A stretch of DNA of 5,574 nucleotides from the NCBI GenBank assembly GCA_003132125.1, contig PKWT01000378.1:1-5574 (forward strand), in the 5' to 3' direction. The notes beneath the pieces were generated by a model, which saw only the letters and a list, made by a program, of their open reading frames with translations, searched no databases and had not been told where the DNA came from. Source of the DNA: Micrococcales bacterium. Lineage in GTDB: Bacteria > Actinomycetota > Actinomycetes > Actinomycetales > Dermatophilaceae. Both the position numbers and the translations under genes were made by a program. Of this stretch, positions 4,775-5,574 are shown piece after piece. Positions within the stretch are counted from its first letter, which is position 1; each line of letters begins with the position of its first letter.

Positions 4775-5574
4775 TCAGCCGGTATTGGGTGGACCCGACC
4801 GCACCGCGATCTGCCAGTCTGGGCCCTGGAAACCCTGAGGCTCGATCGTCACCGTCACTGGTGCACCCGCCTTGGTCGTCGAATCAGGGTCGAGGGGAAA
4901 ATTGATGTCCGTCATTGCGTACTCCCAGAGGGCGATGAACTTGTCCTGAGCCAGCGGGGAACCGACAAACTCACTGATGTCCTTGCCGTTGACGAGCACC
5001 CGTATCCGGCCGGGCCCGCGGAACTGCAGGTTCACCATGAGCTTCGGGTCGAACGGCTGCGTGAAGGTGACGGGTTTGTTGGCCTCCTGCGCTGTCTTCG
5101 GACCCAGGACCCGCACCGTGCCTGGCTCGTTCGACCATGCGTACTGGGCGTTGGTCTCAAGGTCGGCCGGTCGCGGTGGGAACGGGTAGTCCTGCCAGGG
5201 GACGCTCTCATAGATGGCCACGTGGATCTTCGCGTCCTTGAACAACAGCCCCGGAGCCGGCAGGGACTTGTGGTTGATCATGACGTCTGCCAGCACGGTG
5301 GTTTTCGCCGAGGTGGCGATGCCCATGATGGCGTAGCCCTGGTCCGGGAAGCTGCCGCAGCTTGTTCGATCGCCTCTGCCGCCCGGCAGGTTGAACTGTG
5401 CGTACATCCTTTTGAACCACTCATTCACTCTTTCCACGTTGTCGGCGGGTGTGCAGGTCATCCGCACGGCTAGGCGCCGACCGGCAGTGGTGGGGACGCT
5501 GATCGAGCCGTTCATCTGCTCGAGCATGGGTGCGTCCAGCACGGTGAGCAGCTTCATGCCCTGGGAGTATTCCG
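4775..5574 (-). CDS. Unrecognised protein, probably exported, C-terminal part
   Basis: The frame is open to the right edge of the window. The first visible in-frame ATG (5557-5555) has no ribosome site and is preceded by open codons reading EYSQG, so the true start and any signal peptide probably lie beyond base 5574. Counted from that ATG there are 260 residues. I do not recognise the family. The composition is rich in beta-forming stretches, Pro and Gly, with few Cys (35 and 67, possibly a disulfide). A C-terminal section contains RIRVLVNGKDISEF and ends in VTVTIEPQGFQGPDWQIAVRSG. No membrane segment is visible. A mostly beta, extracytoplasmic protein is the best description. The stop codon sits in a small dyad, CCGGC-TCA-GCCGG (4770-4782). 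The gene converges with the HAAS gene. Confidence 0.75.
   Translation of the reverse strand, partial: EYSQGMKLLTVLDAPMLEQMNGSISVPTTAGRRLAVRMTCTPADNVERVNEWFKRMYAQFNLPGGRGDRTSCGSFPDQGYAIMGIATSAKTTVLADVMINHKSLPAPGLLFKDAKIHVAIYESVPWQDYPFPPRPADLETNAQYAWSNEPGTVRVLGPKTAQEANKPVTFTQPFDPKLMVNLQFRGPGRIRVLVNGKDISEFVGSPLAQDKFIALWEYAMTDINFPLDPDSTTKAGAPVTVTIEPQGFQGPDWQIAVRSGPPNTG

Overview
This is a high-GC window with GC-biased third codon positions, Shine-Dalgarno-type starts and a gene complement typical of Actinomycetota. Examples are a phosphoribosyltransferase-hydrolase fusion like mycobacterial Rv0571c, a PadR/HAAS pair, and an actinobacterial-style RNase HI. The genus cannot be fixed from this sequence.

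Layout. (1) Bases 1-334, minus strand: N-terminal part of a YghZ/Gpr-type aldo/keto reductase that runs off the left edge. (2) Bases 335-522: short divergent control region with a weak DosR/DevR-like box and a small inverted repeat. (3) Bases 523-1851, plus strand: fused phosphoribosyltransferase and alpha/beta hydrolase, with the active-site residues of both domains visible. (4) Bases 1878-2402, minus strand: RNase HI, convergent with the fusion and 26 bases from it. (5) Bases 2403-3572: about 1.17 kb without a convincing gene. It contains several perfect hairpins, two sets of short direct repeats that point towards each other, a tandem 11-bp repeat and one doubtful small ORF. (6) Bases 3573-4570, plus strand: a two-gene operon, PadR-family repressor and HAAS-domain membrane protein, overlapping by ATGA. 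A pseudo-palindrome just before the PadR start is a likely autoregulatory operator, and the start looks leaderless. (7) Bases 4571-4774: spacer with no gene. (8) Bases 4775-5574, minus strand: C-terminal part of an unrecognised protein, probably exported, whose start lies beyond the right edge.

How the parts relate. The only clear functional unit is PadR/HAAS, a regulator that probably controls its own operon and a membrane partner. The reductase and the fusion protein share a divergent upstream region, so they could respond to the same signal (redox, carbonyl stress or dormancy-like conditions), but this is inference. I do not see a complete new defence or mobile system. The part least explained by known gene families is the structured, repeat-bearing non-coding stretch 2403-3100, which may be the remains of a small mobile element, an RNase HI leader, or both.
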